From contig CM068370.1 in assembly GCA_034769895.1 (NCBI GenBank), positions 46,304,344 through 46,368,343 of the forward strand: a stretch of DNA of 64,000 nt, written 5' to 3'. The notes beneath the pieces are model-generated. The model was given only the letters and a program-made list of their open reading frames with translations, was not told where the DNA came from and made no database searches. Both the position numbers and the translations under genes were made by a program. Origin of the DNA: Magicicada septendecula. Its lineage: Eukaryota; Arthropoda; Insecta; Hemiptera; Cicadidae. The number at the start of each line of letters is the position of its first letter. Position 1 is the first letter of the stretch. Shown one piece after another: positions 47,641 to 59,316 of the stretch.

Positions 47641-48433
47641 ACGTTGTAAGGGTACATATCTTCAACATACATTTATGAAGCAACATGATAAGAATAAAAT
47701 ACTAAATGATTAACGCTATGAATAAAAAGGGATGAGTCAGAGATAAAGGAATGGGTAATTAACATAATAATGCGATCAAACAAATAAAGGTAATAATAAA
47801 AGTAACCTCTGATAAGAGAAAGGTAGCAAGCAACAAAACCAAACTTGAAAAAAACGATAGTACAATGCGATTTAACCATAATAACCCAATAGATGGTAAG
47901 TGAGTAGGTAGAACCAGCCCCAACCCCAGTGATAGGACATATAAACGAAATAAGTGAAATCAAATGAGAAGGTGAATGAAAAGGAAACAAACAATATATG
48001 AATGAAATAAAATGAGAAGAAATGAAAAGACACAAACGAATAATATAGAACAGAAAAGGAGAAAAGTTACACTCAAATAAAGTAATGAAAAAAAAACCAA
48101 TAAATAATAAATTAGGGTGACCAGATTTTTTATGACGTAAAACAGGACATTTCTGAAATATGGAAATAAAAAAACAGGAAAAAACAGCACACGAGTTACA
48201 AAGAAAATGTGCTTCATATATGACTGCACTGCTTCACTAAGACAAATAAAAACTACTTTTTACACATAAAAAGACATATATTTTAATAACCAACTTAAAA
48301 CATACTTATCATGGCACTGGATCATATTATAATTGATCAAGTTTTTTCAAGAATTATAAAATTATAATTATTCAAATATAAATATTCAAATTCTTAACAA
48401 CTACAAAAATTACATGGATGTGATTCATAGATA

Positions 48434-50640
48434 TCAACAACCTGCTAAACATGAACTTGTGGCTTCTGAATCAGGAACATCACTATTAACTTTGTACTTA
48501 TCACAAGACCTGATATCTTGCAAGAGCTTTGAATTACTTAATAGCAGGTTGTAGCATTCCTTACAGCTAAGGTCTTGAAAATGAGTTTTTAAAATTACAA
48601 TTGCTTGAATAGTTTTGGTAGTAAAACGGTTTCTTTCATCAATCCAAAGGGAGTTCACAATTGAAAAGACTCTTTCCACAACAGCATTTGTGCCTGGTAC
48701 AGCCAGAGCAAAACTCACAACCACCTCTATGTTTTTACATGGAATGCCTATACTTTTAAGTATGTGGAAGACATCACACCATTTCTTATCAACCTCCACA
48801 TTAACTTTTTCCCATTCCTAAAATTTTCTGGATAAAACTTTGTTCACATGTCCTATCTCATCAAATAATTCATCTTCATGTACCTGAATTGTTGAACATG
48901 AATCTATTGTCTTAAGAATTTTCAGACTTTTTAAAACCTCATCCCAAGTTACAGAATTTTTCAATGTTATCCAATGAAATGATTTCAGAGGCTGATATGG
49001 AGAGACCCACTTGTTTAAATAACTTAAAAAAGTGTCATCAAATAAATTGGTAATCGTTTCATATTTCGATTGGGTGAAAAGACCTTCATTTTCTAAGTTA
49101 ATTAAAATTGAAGAAACAACTGAAGTTTGAAACTTACTACATTTCCTGTTATTGACTTTTTCTGTAAGCAATTCTAATTCTTCAGCTACTTCAGTGGCTG
49201 AAATGTTGGTTCTTTCCAACTTTTGGATTGAATTTGAAAACATTTTGTATGAAATGAAGCCAAAGAAGTGACTGTGGGTTCTCAAAAAATTGTTTTAGCA
49301 ATGTAGGACACCTATCCTGAGACATGAAATAAGACTTTAGAGGTTCATAAATATCAATAACCCTTGTAACTCCTGGCAACAATGACAACCATCTAGTTTT
49401 AACACTACCCAGAACCTGCTTATATTCTTGGATTTCGTTGTCCATGACATGTCCGTTACTTAACTAAATATCTCTATAATATTGACGACTCGGAACACTA
49501 AGTTTTTTATAAGTAAAAACGTAAAGTTTTACCTTACAGCCTAAACTGGCTTTCACCTATAGAAGGCTTCATCAGACACATACTTAGCATCTTCAAGTTC
49601 TGATGAAGCCTTCTATAGGTGAAAGCCGGTTTAGGCTGTAAGGTAAAACTTTACGTTTTTACTTATAAAAAACTTAGTGTTCCGAGTCGTCAATATTATA
49701 GTGATATTTGCTTATATTCAGTAGAACAAAATCACAAAATAATTTCAATTCCTCCACACACACGGTATAAATGTGAAAATATTGAAATATTTTATTCACT
49801 ACTGTTTCTATGTCGATAGGAAGAATGTCTGCACTTGTTTGTACACCATTGTGTACCATATGAGCTGCACAACCAATGCCTTGAATATTCATTTTGAGCA
49901 CACTGTTAAATTTAGAAAAAAAGTTGTTTGTTTCGAACCTCTTGTACCCACCAAAGTTAGTGTTACAGTTATCTGCACAAAACGCGATGATCTTGTCAAC
50001 TAAATGATGTTTCTTTAAGATGTCCAGAACATGATTAGCTAATAATTCTGCTGTTTCTCCACCAACGTTCTGAAAACAGATTACTTTGCACTGAACACCT
50101 TTGGTAGGAATGAAATACCTAACTAGAATCGGCACTAATTTTAAGCTTTTGTGATTTGATGCATCAACCATCACAGACACATACTTAGCATCTTCAAGTT
50201 CTGATTGCACTTCATGCATTGCATACGGCGATAAAACATTCACTAAAATCGACTCGCACTTTGTCCTGGAACACGTGAATTTCTTCTCAAATAGTTCTCT
50301 GATGATAAGAGATGTGCAGTCAATTGAACGGAAAGAATGGTTGTGTTTTGCAGTATGAAATGCAAACAGCCCTTCTTCAGCAGCGATACATTTATCTTCC
50401 TCAGTTTGTAGTCCATTCCTACTTACAAAGGAAGTTATACTACTGGAAGTTCTCGCGGAAACTGCCAACATGTGTTTCTTTTTCTTAATGTGCTGTGTAA
50501 TATCGGCACGTCCTCCATGTTCAATGGAAAAAACTGAACGACATAAAGTACATTCTACCTTTGTAGATGTGGTGTCGTCCTTCAAGAAAGGAAACTCTTC
50601 TTTCAGGGTTTTGGAGAAAGTACACTTTCTTTTCCCCATA
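48434..50640 (-). pseudogene. hAT-B transposase, broken by a PLE, a shift and a stop
   Basis: Starts MGKRKCTFSKTLKEEFPFLK at 50640. A C2H-type finger (VECTLCRSVFSIEHGGRADI ... KKKKH) occupies residues ~28-57. The catalytic segments VSVMVDASNHKS and AFCADNCNTNFGG supply the first two Asp. PLE copy g (49428-49709) interrupts it after DFVLLN; the reading resumes at VLGSVKTRWLSLLPG. A frameshift near 49210-49285 and an in-frame TAG at 48818-48820 follow. The dimerisation domain (ALAVPGTNAVVERVFSIVNS) is intact and the gene ends at 48434. Before the PLE arrived it needed only two repairs to read through, so it died relatively recently. Confidence 0.9.
49428..49709 (-). mobile_element. PLE foldback copy g inside hAT-B, with captured hAT-B filler
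   Basis: 282 bp; tail at the left end; target duplication gcttatattc at 49418-49427 and 49710-49719. The loop (49573-49604) is a 32-bp exact copy of hAT-B sequence at 50174-50205. Both hammerhead cores are present, but the captured DNA replaces the 5' strand of stem I in each. Confidence 0.9.
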
Positions 50641-51056
50641 TTAATATGTACGTGTATCTCGAACCAAGCGAACAACAGACAATGAAGCAAGATCGCCTCG
50701 GCAAGCGTTAAAACTAACCAAACAAAAAAAGTTTACCTTGATTGCCTCACTCTCCCTAGACGCACTCTGGCGGAAACCAGAGATCATCATTTCTTTTCGC
50801 GATTGCGTTCCCTTAACCATTCGAGACCCGTCTTGACCTCAGTAAGAAAGTTCAAACGAACGAGACCAAAATGACACAAAAACAAATAAAAACTCAAAAC
50901 GAAGCAAAGATAAAAGATTAGTTTATCCGTTGTTGCAAGTACGGGAAAACGGGACATTTGACGTCCCGTTAATAATTTGCCGGGACAACGGGACACATAA
51001 TGAAAAAAAGGGACAATCCCGTTAAAAACGGGACGTCTGGTCACCCTATAATAAAT

Positions 51057-52900
51057 GTAAAAGAATAATTATTAGTATCAACTAATTAATCAATGTAAAT
51101 GATAAGTATTAAAATCCAATAAAGTAATGACAAACTAAAAGTACACTAACCAAATAAATAGAGAGTAAATATTATAAATCACTCTATAATGATATGAACT
51201 TGTTAACTGTATAACTAACCATTGTAAAGTGAGAGATAGTTAGATAGTGAACATGAGTAAGTGAGAACAAGAATTTAATGTTAGGGAATACCCACTAGTA
51301 ACACTTAAATAATATAAAAAGTCCAAAGTGTAAGTGTAAACCCCACAAAATAAATAGAAACCCTATTGATAGGGATAGGCACCCAAAAACCAGTGATAAA
51401 CACTAAAGGTTAATGGTGAACAGTGTTAGTAAATAAGGATATTGTTATTATTAAGATTAAGATTAATTGTAGATGAGGAATACAAGGATATTCAGGGAAA
51501 AAATCCCAGGTAGAGTCAAAATGTTAGTGTTACCATGGTTAGCTAGTAAAGATTAGGATAGAAAAATATGGTAAAGAATAGAAATGCAAAAACAATAAAT
51601 ATCCTATGATCTAAGGGATAGTTAATTAACTAAAGTAAATGACGTGATGATGTTTATCACCAAAAAATAAATAAGTAACAAATGGTAAACAAGAGTAGCA
51701 TAATAACTGTTAAAGAATTGTTTGATTAAGTTTATGAATAGTAATATGGCTGAAAGAGTTATACAGACCATAAGGCTAAATGTTATGTTATATTTTATAG
51801 AGAATAGTAATAAATAAACCAATTATAAACCATGGCAATATAGATAAGAAAATAGATAAATTCATGCAAACATAATAATACTAGAAAAGCAGTTAGAAAA
51901 TAATAGACAAACCATAATATGTAAAATAATGAAAACATACAATTATAATAAAACAGACTCAAAACAATTCAACAAATAAACAAATCACTTGTAACACAAA
52001 ACAAAACATGTCTAAGGTTAAAACAATATGTAATTTGTATAAAATAAGAAAATATAGCCAATTACTACATAGGCCTGTGAAATGCCTAACTGTAAGACAC
52101 CAATAACAACAAATTGTAAGAAATTAACTATGATATTAGCAAATCCAAGGCAAGTAACTAGTCAATGATAATTAGTGAATCATTTTAAGAGAAGTGTTTA
52201 ACTAAGGACATAAAATAAGCAAGAAATGTAATTAAATAATATAAACATATAAATAATCAAAACATAATACATAAGCAAACCCAGCTTTGTGGGATGTCAA
52301 AATGATCTTTGAAAGAAAATACGAACAGTTGTGATAATATCTCATACTTAAATAAGAAGACCGAAGAATAATAGCAATCAGAAGATATTTAATCATTTTG
52401 AATAAAAATTCAAATATTATAACAATGAGCTTAAGTCATGAATAGCCAATCAGAATCAATCAGTTGCCATGACAACTGAACGTTATTTATGAATATTCCG
52501 TTAGAAACTGTTAATTCCAAAGTGACGCTCAAGAGGAATAGACGCCAAGCCGTAAATGGCCCAATTTTTAATCTAAAACAATCAAAAGTAACCAAATTTA
52601 TTAAAATGAAGAACCAAACTACCTGATGAGGAACTAATACATTCAACCTAGGCAACAGACCAGATTAATTAATTCAAAATTAATTAAATTCGATCAACTA
52701 ATACGAAAAAGACGCAAGGCGTGATTGAATCCCAAGATGATTGAAGATTGAAGACCAAACGATGACCCAACCTAATTCAACTGAATGACACTACACCTTA
52801 AGTCAACTGATTGATAAGTATTGCTGAATTACCCAAATTCAAATTAAAAATTATCTTTAATTTTTCTCACTACACTTTGAACTCTCACTATAAACTGATG
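51057..52900. other. P2 interior, AT-rich, no gene
   Basis: Non-coding LTR sequence homologous in order to 41160-43480 of P1. Short ORFs are not supported. Confidence 0.5.
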
Positions 52901-53221
52901 ATCTTATTCAGTGCCGGATTTACATATGTGGGGGCCCCGGGGCGGCATGCATGTGGGGGACTCCAGAAACCCATATAAATTATGTCACAGAGTGTCTGAG
53001 GAAAGGTAGAAATTAAGCAACTGTTTGATTTTACACAAATGTAATATTAACAAAGTAAAAGGAAGTAGGCTACATAGACTTAATAAAAACGCTAATTAGG
53101 CTATATACAAACTTTCCTTGCTTTCTTTGCAGCAAACATGTCAATAATGTAAATATCACTATAGTATTGACGACTTGGAACACTAAGTTTTTTGTAAGTA
53201 AAAACGTAAAGTTTTACCTTA

Positions 53222-53266
53222 CAGCCTAAACCGGCTTTCACCTTTAGAAGGCTTCATCAGAGGCTG
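53222..53266 (-). ncRNA. Hammerhead ribozyme motif, copy h left arm
   Basis: CAGCCU, CUGAUGA, stem II on CCUU/AAGG, GAAA, GCCGGU, UU, AGGCUG. Core and 6-bp stem I are intact. Confidence 0.8.
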
Positions 53267-53927
53267 CCATAGGTAGCGTTGTCCGTCTTGTTGTTGGCGA
53301 CGGGATAGTTATTCGAAATATTGAAGCTGTGTGTGTGTGGTGAGATGTGTTTGAATAATGCGTGCGATTTGAATTGTGTCTGTTCGTTTAGGATGTCGTT
53401 TTTATTTGTTTTTGTGTGTTTGTATATTTCTAATTGTTCTAGAGTGTCTAGTTTTCAGCCTTTTGTGTGTACGTGTAGAATGTTCATGTTATTGTTGATG
53501 TTTTTATATGTGTGGTTTGCTTCAATGAGGTGGTTTGCAAAGGTAGAATCTGTAGTGGTGTGGAGTGCTTTTGTGTGTTCAATGTATCTCTGTTTGAAGC
53601 TTTCAATCTACATTGAACACACAAAAGCATTCCACACCACTACAGAATCTACCTTTGCAAACCACCTCATTGAAGCAAACCACACATATAAAAACATCAA
53701 CAATAACATGAACATTCTACACGTACACACAAAAGGCCGAAAACTAGACACTCTAGAACAATTAGAAATATACAAACACACAAAACAAATAAAAACGACA
53801 TCCTAAACGAACAGACACAATTCAAATCGCACGCATTATTCGAACACATCTCACCACACACACACAGCTTCAATCTTTTGAATAACTATCCCGTCGCCAA
53901 CAACAAGACGGACAACGCTACCTATGG

Positions 53928-53972
53928 CAGCCTCTGATGAAGCCTTCTAAAGGTGAAAGCCGGTTTAGGCTG
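53928..53972 (+). ncRNA. Hammerhead ribozyme motif, copy h right arm
   Basis: Identical layout to the left arm, in the sense direction directly after the GIY-YIG region. The core and stem I are intact. Confidence 0.8.
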
Positions 53973-56660
53973 TAAGGTAAAACTTTACGTTTTTACTTAT
54001 AAAAAACTTAGTGTTCCGAGTCGTCAATACTATAGTGATATTTAGTTAAGTAATGGACACGTCATGGACAACGAAATCCAAGAAGTCAATAATGTCTTTG
54101 AAGTCCATTTCATGAAGTATATCATTTTCCATGCTGAGTAAGGAAAGGTATGTTAGACGATCTTGGTTCATGGTTGTACGGAGCCGATTTTTTATCAACT
54201 TCATTTTTGAAAATGACCTTTCCCCACTAGAGTTTGACACCATAAGTACTAAATACATTCTTAAAAGTATTTCAACGTTGGGAAATGTTGCTCTAAAATT
54301 GTGTTCATTAAGGATTTCATATAAGAACATTTCCTTTGAAAGACAGTCTTTGTAGTTTTCTTTCGTGTCCACCACTAGTGCTGCAAACTGTACTAGTTCA
54401 TTCCCCAGGGACGGTTCAAGATCATTCCTGTATTCAGTGACAAGATTGGTAGCTGTATATAATATCTCGGATGGATTTAAAACATCAAGCTGGCTCAGGA
54501 ATCCAAACCGTTTTATGACAGTATCATAAGCAGATAGTCTGTCAGACAAAGATGATGAAAGTTTATCAATTACGGATATGAAACTTTCTATCTGAAACCG
54601 CTCCCTCTGTGATAGCTGGGTTTCTGGTGCTTTATCATATTCTAGAGGATTAAGCCTAACATTTTTCATTCGCTAGCGTGTACGTTCTTGAGCATACTCT
54701 TTTGTTTGACTAATTTCCTGAGCCTTTTCCTCATATTCTTCAAATAAATCTCTCTTAGATTCTACAAATGATTTAAGAGATTTAATTGCTGCTACTGCAG
54801 AATGAAGAACCAATTTTTGGTCTTGAACTATTTTTTTTGTGGCATTGAACCTTTCTAATAAGTCATTCCAGAATATGGCGTATATTGTGATTTCAAGACT
54901 ACACATCTTTCGTAAAAGTCCACCCGCTTCATTTTTTACTATGTGCTTTTGTTCTTCATTATTTGCTATCTCCTCTAGTCCTTCCTTTATATTACCATAC
55001 CCATTGACAATGCCTTTCACTGCATCCGCTCGACATGACCAACGAGTTTCGCTCAAACTCTTTGGTACTAGTACATTTCCCTCTGACTGTGACAACTTTT
55101 CTCTTAATATTTTATAGCGCCCAATACATGCTGTGAAAAATACATATACATGTTGCACAAAATCAAAGAAATTCACAGCTGCAGGGCACACATTGGCTGC
55201 TGCCTTTCCTACTAAGTTAAGGGAATGGCCACAACATGGGACCAATACTGCTAAATGGTTTTTCTCTGTAATAAAAGATTGTATCCCATTATATTTTCCA
55301 CACATGTTCAGAGCATTGTCATATGACTGCCCACCGCAGTCTTGAATATCTATGTTACTTTTACCTAAAAAGTCCAGTAAAGCATTGGCAATAGAAAATC
55401 CAGTACGGCCACAGTTTGGCAAAAAAGTGAGGAACCTTTCTTTTGGCGGTGAACCTTCCATATAGCAAATTACTACAGTCAACTGATCAATATGAGCCTC
55501 ATCAGGAGTTGAATCAACCGTAAGAGAGTAGTATTTAGATTTCTTTATTCTGGCAATTATCTCATTTTGTACAGACTCCCCCATTAGGTTTACAATTTCT
55601 TCATATACTGAGGATGAGAGATAATTGGTATGCCCACTTCCTTTGTTTGCGTGTTCTTTTATGTGAGTTGCAAGAAATGGATCATATTGAGCTATCAGTT
55701 CCATAATACCAAGAAAGTTGCCGTTCCTCGGTGATCCAACTAGTTCATTGTCACCTCTAAATGCTAGCCCACGTTCCACAATGAACTTTATGGTACTGAC
55801 AACCCTCATCAGCACTTTTCGCCAATAACCATGTACTTCCTCTTCCTGCTTCAGTAATTCATGGTCAATGCGCCCTCTGTCCCTTCCCCGCTTCGCCAAG
55901 ATTGTTACCGTACTGATTCTAGATGAGATTTAGATGTCTCATGCTCAGCTAACCTTTGGTATGCATGTTTCCAGTCACAAAATCCGTCAGCTGCCAGGAG
56001 TACTTTTTGTAAAGCTATTAACTTACACACATAACAATAGACTTTACCAGTAGTTGGCGAAAAACAAAGCCAAAACCGATTAATAGTTTCATTGTTTCGA
56101 TTTTTTCACATGAAGAAATTTTTAGAACACTTTCTAACGAAGCAATGATCGCCTTTCGTTTGGTCTTGATGTAATGATCTCTCATGAAATAATTGTTCAC
56201 TACAGTTCTTGAGGTCACAGGATCCCTTAATGGCCCAGAAATCGACCATGTCCTGCGTAGCGTACTTTGGACAGAGTCCTACATCATTGTCAAAACCAGA
56301 AGTCAATTTTGATGTCTCGTCTTCCTTGGAATTTTCATTTTCAATGCCAAATGTTTTGCTATTTGTTGCAATACTCCTGTCTGTCACCACCACAGATTCT
56401 GAACTATCGCCCCCTTCGCCTTCAACAACTCTGTCTTTAGCATTTAAATCTCCACATTCATTTTCAGATAGGGGTGCTGTTTCTTTTGAAGTTGTTGGAA
56501 CACCGTTGTCAGGTTGCTTTAAACTCTTGAAATAATGACTCAGTTTAGAGGTCTTGGTAATGCATTGGTCCCTTTTCCTTTCACGTTCTGCAGCTAATTT
56601 TCGTTTCTGAGCTCCACTTTCGTATCTTCGACGTGTTTTATGTCTATCAGTATCACCCAT

Positions 56661-57740
56661 TGCTTTTCTGCAGACAAAAACAACATGGTAGAAAATAAAC
56701 TTTTAATTAAGAAAAGCACAACTAAATCTACACAGTTAAAAGTAAAGGGGGAAAATAATAATATTTTGTATAGGTATTAAGATATAGATAACTATATTTT
56801 TATATTAGGTTGTTATAATCCTCTACTGACACTTGTACACTTATTTACTACGTTTACATGCAGGCTTCAAATCGATTTGAGTACACCTTTCGTTTTTCGT
56901 ATTGGGCTCAGTCTGGATCGAGTCTCAAGGTCAATACGGTAAAATCTGGGATCGTATCGTACTCAGTTCGAATTAAGTTGTATGTAAATGCAGATTGTAT
57001 TGAAATCATTTTGAAAACGCTCATGTGCATGCTAGATCGTTATTTGTCTCGCACATGTTTACGTAGACTTGTTATTGTTAATAAGTGGTTCAATGTTTGT
57101 AGTTAATTTAATTCGTTATTCTTATTTGATTTTGCTATGTCGACTATCAGTACAACTCTTTAGATGCCAGAAGAAATTGAGAATCAAACTCAAAGATTTG
57201 GTTATTTAGGTTATGTTTATGTAGGTTTAGCTGTTGCCATCGAGAGCAATAGTTATAGGTTATAGTCAACCGTATCGAAAGTGATCTGAATACGGATTGA
57301 ATTCTACATGTGAATGGGGATCGTATTCAGTATTCAGTACGGAAAGGGTACTCAAACCGAATAAGTAAATATATAATCAGAAAAAAACTGTAGAGTTAAG
57401 CCTACTTCTACAATAAAAATATTTTATTTACCTCATTAAAATACAAACCGGCACTGTGCAACACTCGCGAACGGCGAATCTCTGCTGTCGACTGCTGGTG
57501 TGATATCAGCGCCAACTACAGAGAAAAGGTAGAAACTCACACTGATGTAGGGGGAGCTGGTTTGAAGGTCACTGAAATTTCAAGTGTCAGCAGAATTTTT
57601 AATTTAATTTACACACCCATCAATTTGCTTTTACCTAACTATTTCATACAGGAAGAACATTATTGTAGGCACAAGACAAGAAAGCATCTACAATAGAAAA
57701 TTAGATTTAATGTTTTATTTCTTATGGGGGGTTTGTGGGG
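56661..57740. other. hAT-C upstream region with unusual segment
   Basis: 5' non-coding part of hAT-C. 56850-57365 is richer in CG and contains repeated words such as gatcgtat and cgaatt/cggtttgagtac. It looks like foreign sequence, but no ends or ORF product were recognised. Confidence 0.4.
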
Positions 57741-58621
57741 CCCCTGTCTGTGTGGGGGCCCCGGGGTGATCGCCCCAATTGCCCCCCCTTAAATCCGGCA
57801 CTGATCTTATTTCTTTCAAAGATTAATTGAAAAACAAAACACTAAACTTATGTGAACGAGAAAAATAACCTGTACAAAAATTACGAACTTTTGAAACACA
57901 CTTTATAACACTTCAAGAACAAATTGTAATTACTCCTTATAGTATATAAGTACCAGTAATGTAAGGTAGCGTACTTTATTGTAATCATAACTGATCCTTT
58001 TTTCGTAAACCAAAAGAATCCAAATTTATTGAACGAAAAAATTGCAAAAAAATAAACATTTCTGTAGACGCCATGTCTGACTAACTAAAATCGTTCAAAA
58101 TCGATTTCGCCAAGCCTTGAGAATAATTGTCTCACTGCCGGAGCAAATTTGTTTAATAACAAAATATAATTATTGTATAATACTAAATAATTACTAATTA
58201 CAATATAATAAACGAGTACAGAGTCGTAACTACTGTTCTTTATTCCATAGGAAATTGTGTTATATGATTTGTGTATACTAGGGACGAGCGACAGTGGCGG
58301 TAAACGCTAGACATCAGAAACTCTGCGAACTACATGATCAATTCACACGCGGCGGGAATAATTGAATTCACCATACCGTCATAGCCACAAACGCTCAATC
58401 ATCCTATTTTCCATTTTAATTGTTTTCAGTTAAAACAATTTGGCGCCACCCGGGAAATACAAACACTTATAGAAGAACAGGTAAGGATTCCACTCGTGTG
58501 TACCGGTAATTCGAAAGATCGCTGTGGACACCGTCATCGTAAGCATTAAGTAACGACCACACGTGTGAGGCGAACGCACGAAATACACTTATTAAGAGCA
58601 CATAAGAATTACTTCGTTACA

Positions 58622-58925
58622 ACGTATATCACCATACTCTTGATCGTTATAATTTCAACTTTAAAATGATTTACCAATTCCAGTTTGAATTCAAGTAAAC
58701 AACTATATCATCTTACTTTTTCATTGCAACATCTCAGTTTACCATTGTTAATGCAAATGACTACTGCTACCGTTAACTAATACAGAACATGATTAATAAA
58801 TAATACTAAGTTATTCGATACAACAGATACATGGATATCCATAACATTCTCCTCCAATGCTTCATTATTATTGTTAACATAACAATAATCAAGCAGAATG
58901 ATCACTGTTGCACACCACTATATAA
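58622..58925 (-). other. M2 internal sequence between P2 and PLE k
   Basis: Short AT-rich piece that belongs to the internal region of M2 under the nesting model. No ORF. Confidence 0.4.
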
Positions 58926-58931
58926 AAATTA

Positions 58932-58977
58932 TCCCGATTAGCGCTTTCAAGCTTCACAGCTCATCATCAGATCGGAA
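58932..58977 (-). ncRNA. Hammerhead ribozyme motif (PLE family 2)
   Basis: Minus strand: UUCCGAU, core CUGAUGA, stem II GAGCU/AGCUU with loop GUGA, GAAA, palindromic GCGC, UA at the cleavage site, AUCGGGA. UUCCGAU and AUCGGGA form a 7-bp stem I with one G.U. All invariant core bases are present. Helix III is a loopless palindrome, which in known PLE hammerheads favours dimeric folding. Confidence 0.85.
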
Positions 58978-59131
58978 TTGAAAGAAATTGTGAAAACAAA
59001 CCCTTCACCCCCATCTCTCGCCACCCTGCTCACACACAACAAGCTATAATTCAAATGTCCCCCACCCCCTGAGCCATGTCCCTCCATCTGGACAGCTACA
59101 TATTTTCTAGCAAATTCCTTGTGTTTCAGTG

Positions 59132-59132
<1 letters not shown>

Positions 59133-59172
<40 letters not shown>
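59133..59172. repeat. (GT)n microsatellite
   Basis: About 20 GT units in the 3' untranslated region of PLE k. Confidence 0.92.
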
Positions 59173-59180
<8 letters not shown>

Positions 59181-59316
59181 TGTCTGTGTGTGCATTCCTT
59201 TTAAACCTACCCTCTTCCTCTCCACACACGTGGGTCAGTCACACACCCGTATTTTAAAACATCCAATTAGTACTATGCAATTTAATTCTTAATCTTATCT
59301 ATCTGTCATCTATCAT

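Larger units (their letters stand above)
48113..51048 (-). mobile_element. hAT-B element, complete ends
   Basis: Terminal inverted repeats tagggtgaccaga and tctggtcacccta; 8-bp duplication taataaat at 48105-48112 and 51049-51056. It is 2936 bp including PLE copy g. A run of gggac/gtccc words near the right end makes a subterminal structure. Confidence 0.95.
53151..54084 (+). mobile_element. PLE foldback copy h inside hAT-C
   Basis: Inverted arms of about 450 bp meet near 53605. The tail is at the right. The target duplication gtcaataatgt lies at 53140-53150 and 54085-54095. The right arm encodes the GIY-YIG C-terminal tail (HTKAFHTTTESTFANHLIEA, NILHVHTKGRKLDTLEQLEI) and ends in a hammerhead. 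The left arm is its mirror; the open frame 53321-53806 merely reads across the junction. Confidence 0.9.
53101..56660 (-). pseudogene. hAT-C transposase (DUF4371 / ZMYM-like), broken
   Basis: Starts MGDTDRHKTRRRYESGAQKR at 56660. The basic/acidic N-terminal part ends in a shift near 56100. A TTF-type zinc finger (VYCYVCKL ... GFCDWKHAYQRLAEHET) is read near 56050-55920 in another frame. A second shift leads to the long frame 55899-54673 with YSLTVDSTPDEAHIDQL, QSYDNALNMCGKYNG, PCCGHSLNLVG and SETRWSCRADAV. An in-frame TAG (54673-54675) is followed in the same frame by the dimerisation domain (MVSNSSGERSFSKMK). PLE copy h interrupts the end after DIID; the last codons lie left of the PLE and stop near 53101. 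Confidence 0.9.
52909..57803 (-). mobile_element. hAT-C element, complete ends
   Basis: Terminal inverted repeats cagtgccggattta and taaatccggcactg; 8-bp duplication atcttatt at 52901-52908 and 57804-57811. Both ends have a subterminal gtgggggccccggggc-like block. It is 4895 bp including PLE copy h (944 bp with its duplication). Confidence 0.96.
47645..58621 (+). mobile_element. LTR-like unit P2 with two nested hATs
   Basis: Starts tgtaaggg and ends cttcgttaca, flanked by acgt at 47641-47644 and 58622-58625. Removing hAT-B and hAT-C leaves about 3.13 kb, which aligns in order with P1 (for example aagtacactaacc, the tccactaat region, and near the end ttggcgccaccc at 58441 and aggtaagg about 45 bp later). 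The start is less certain than the end because the first ~400 bp resemble P1 only weakly. Confidence 0.55.

Noticed and set aside
58947..59225. Open frame with a HTHTHT run
   Set aside because: It reads through a GT microsatellite and part of the hammerhead region of PLE k; low complexity only.
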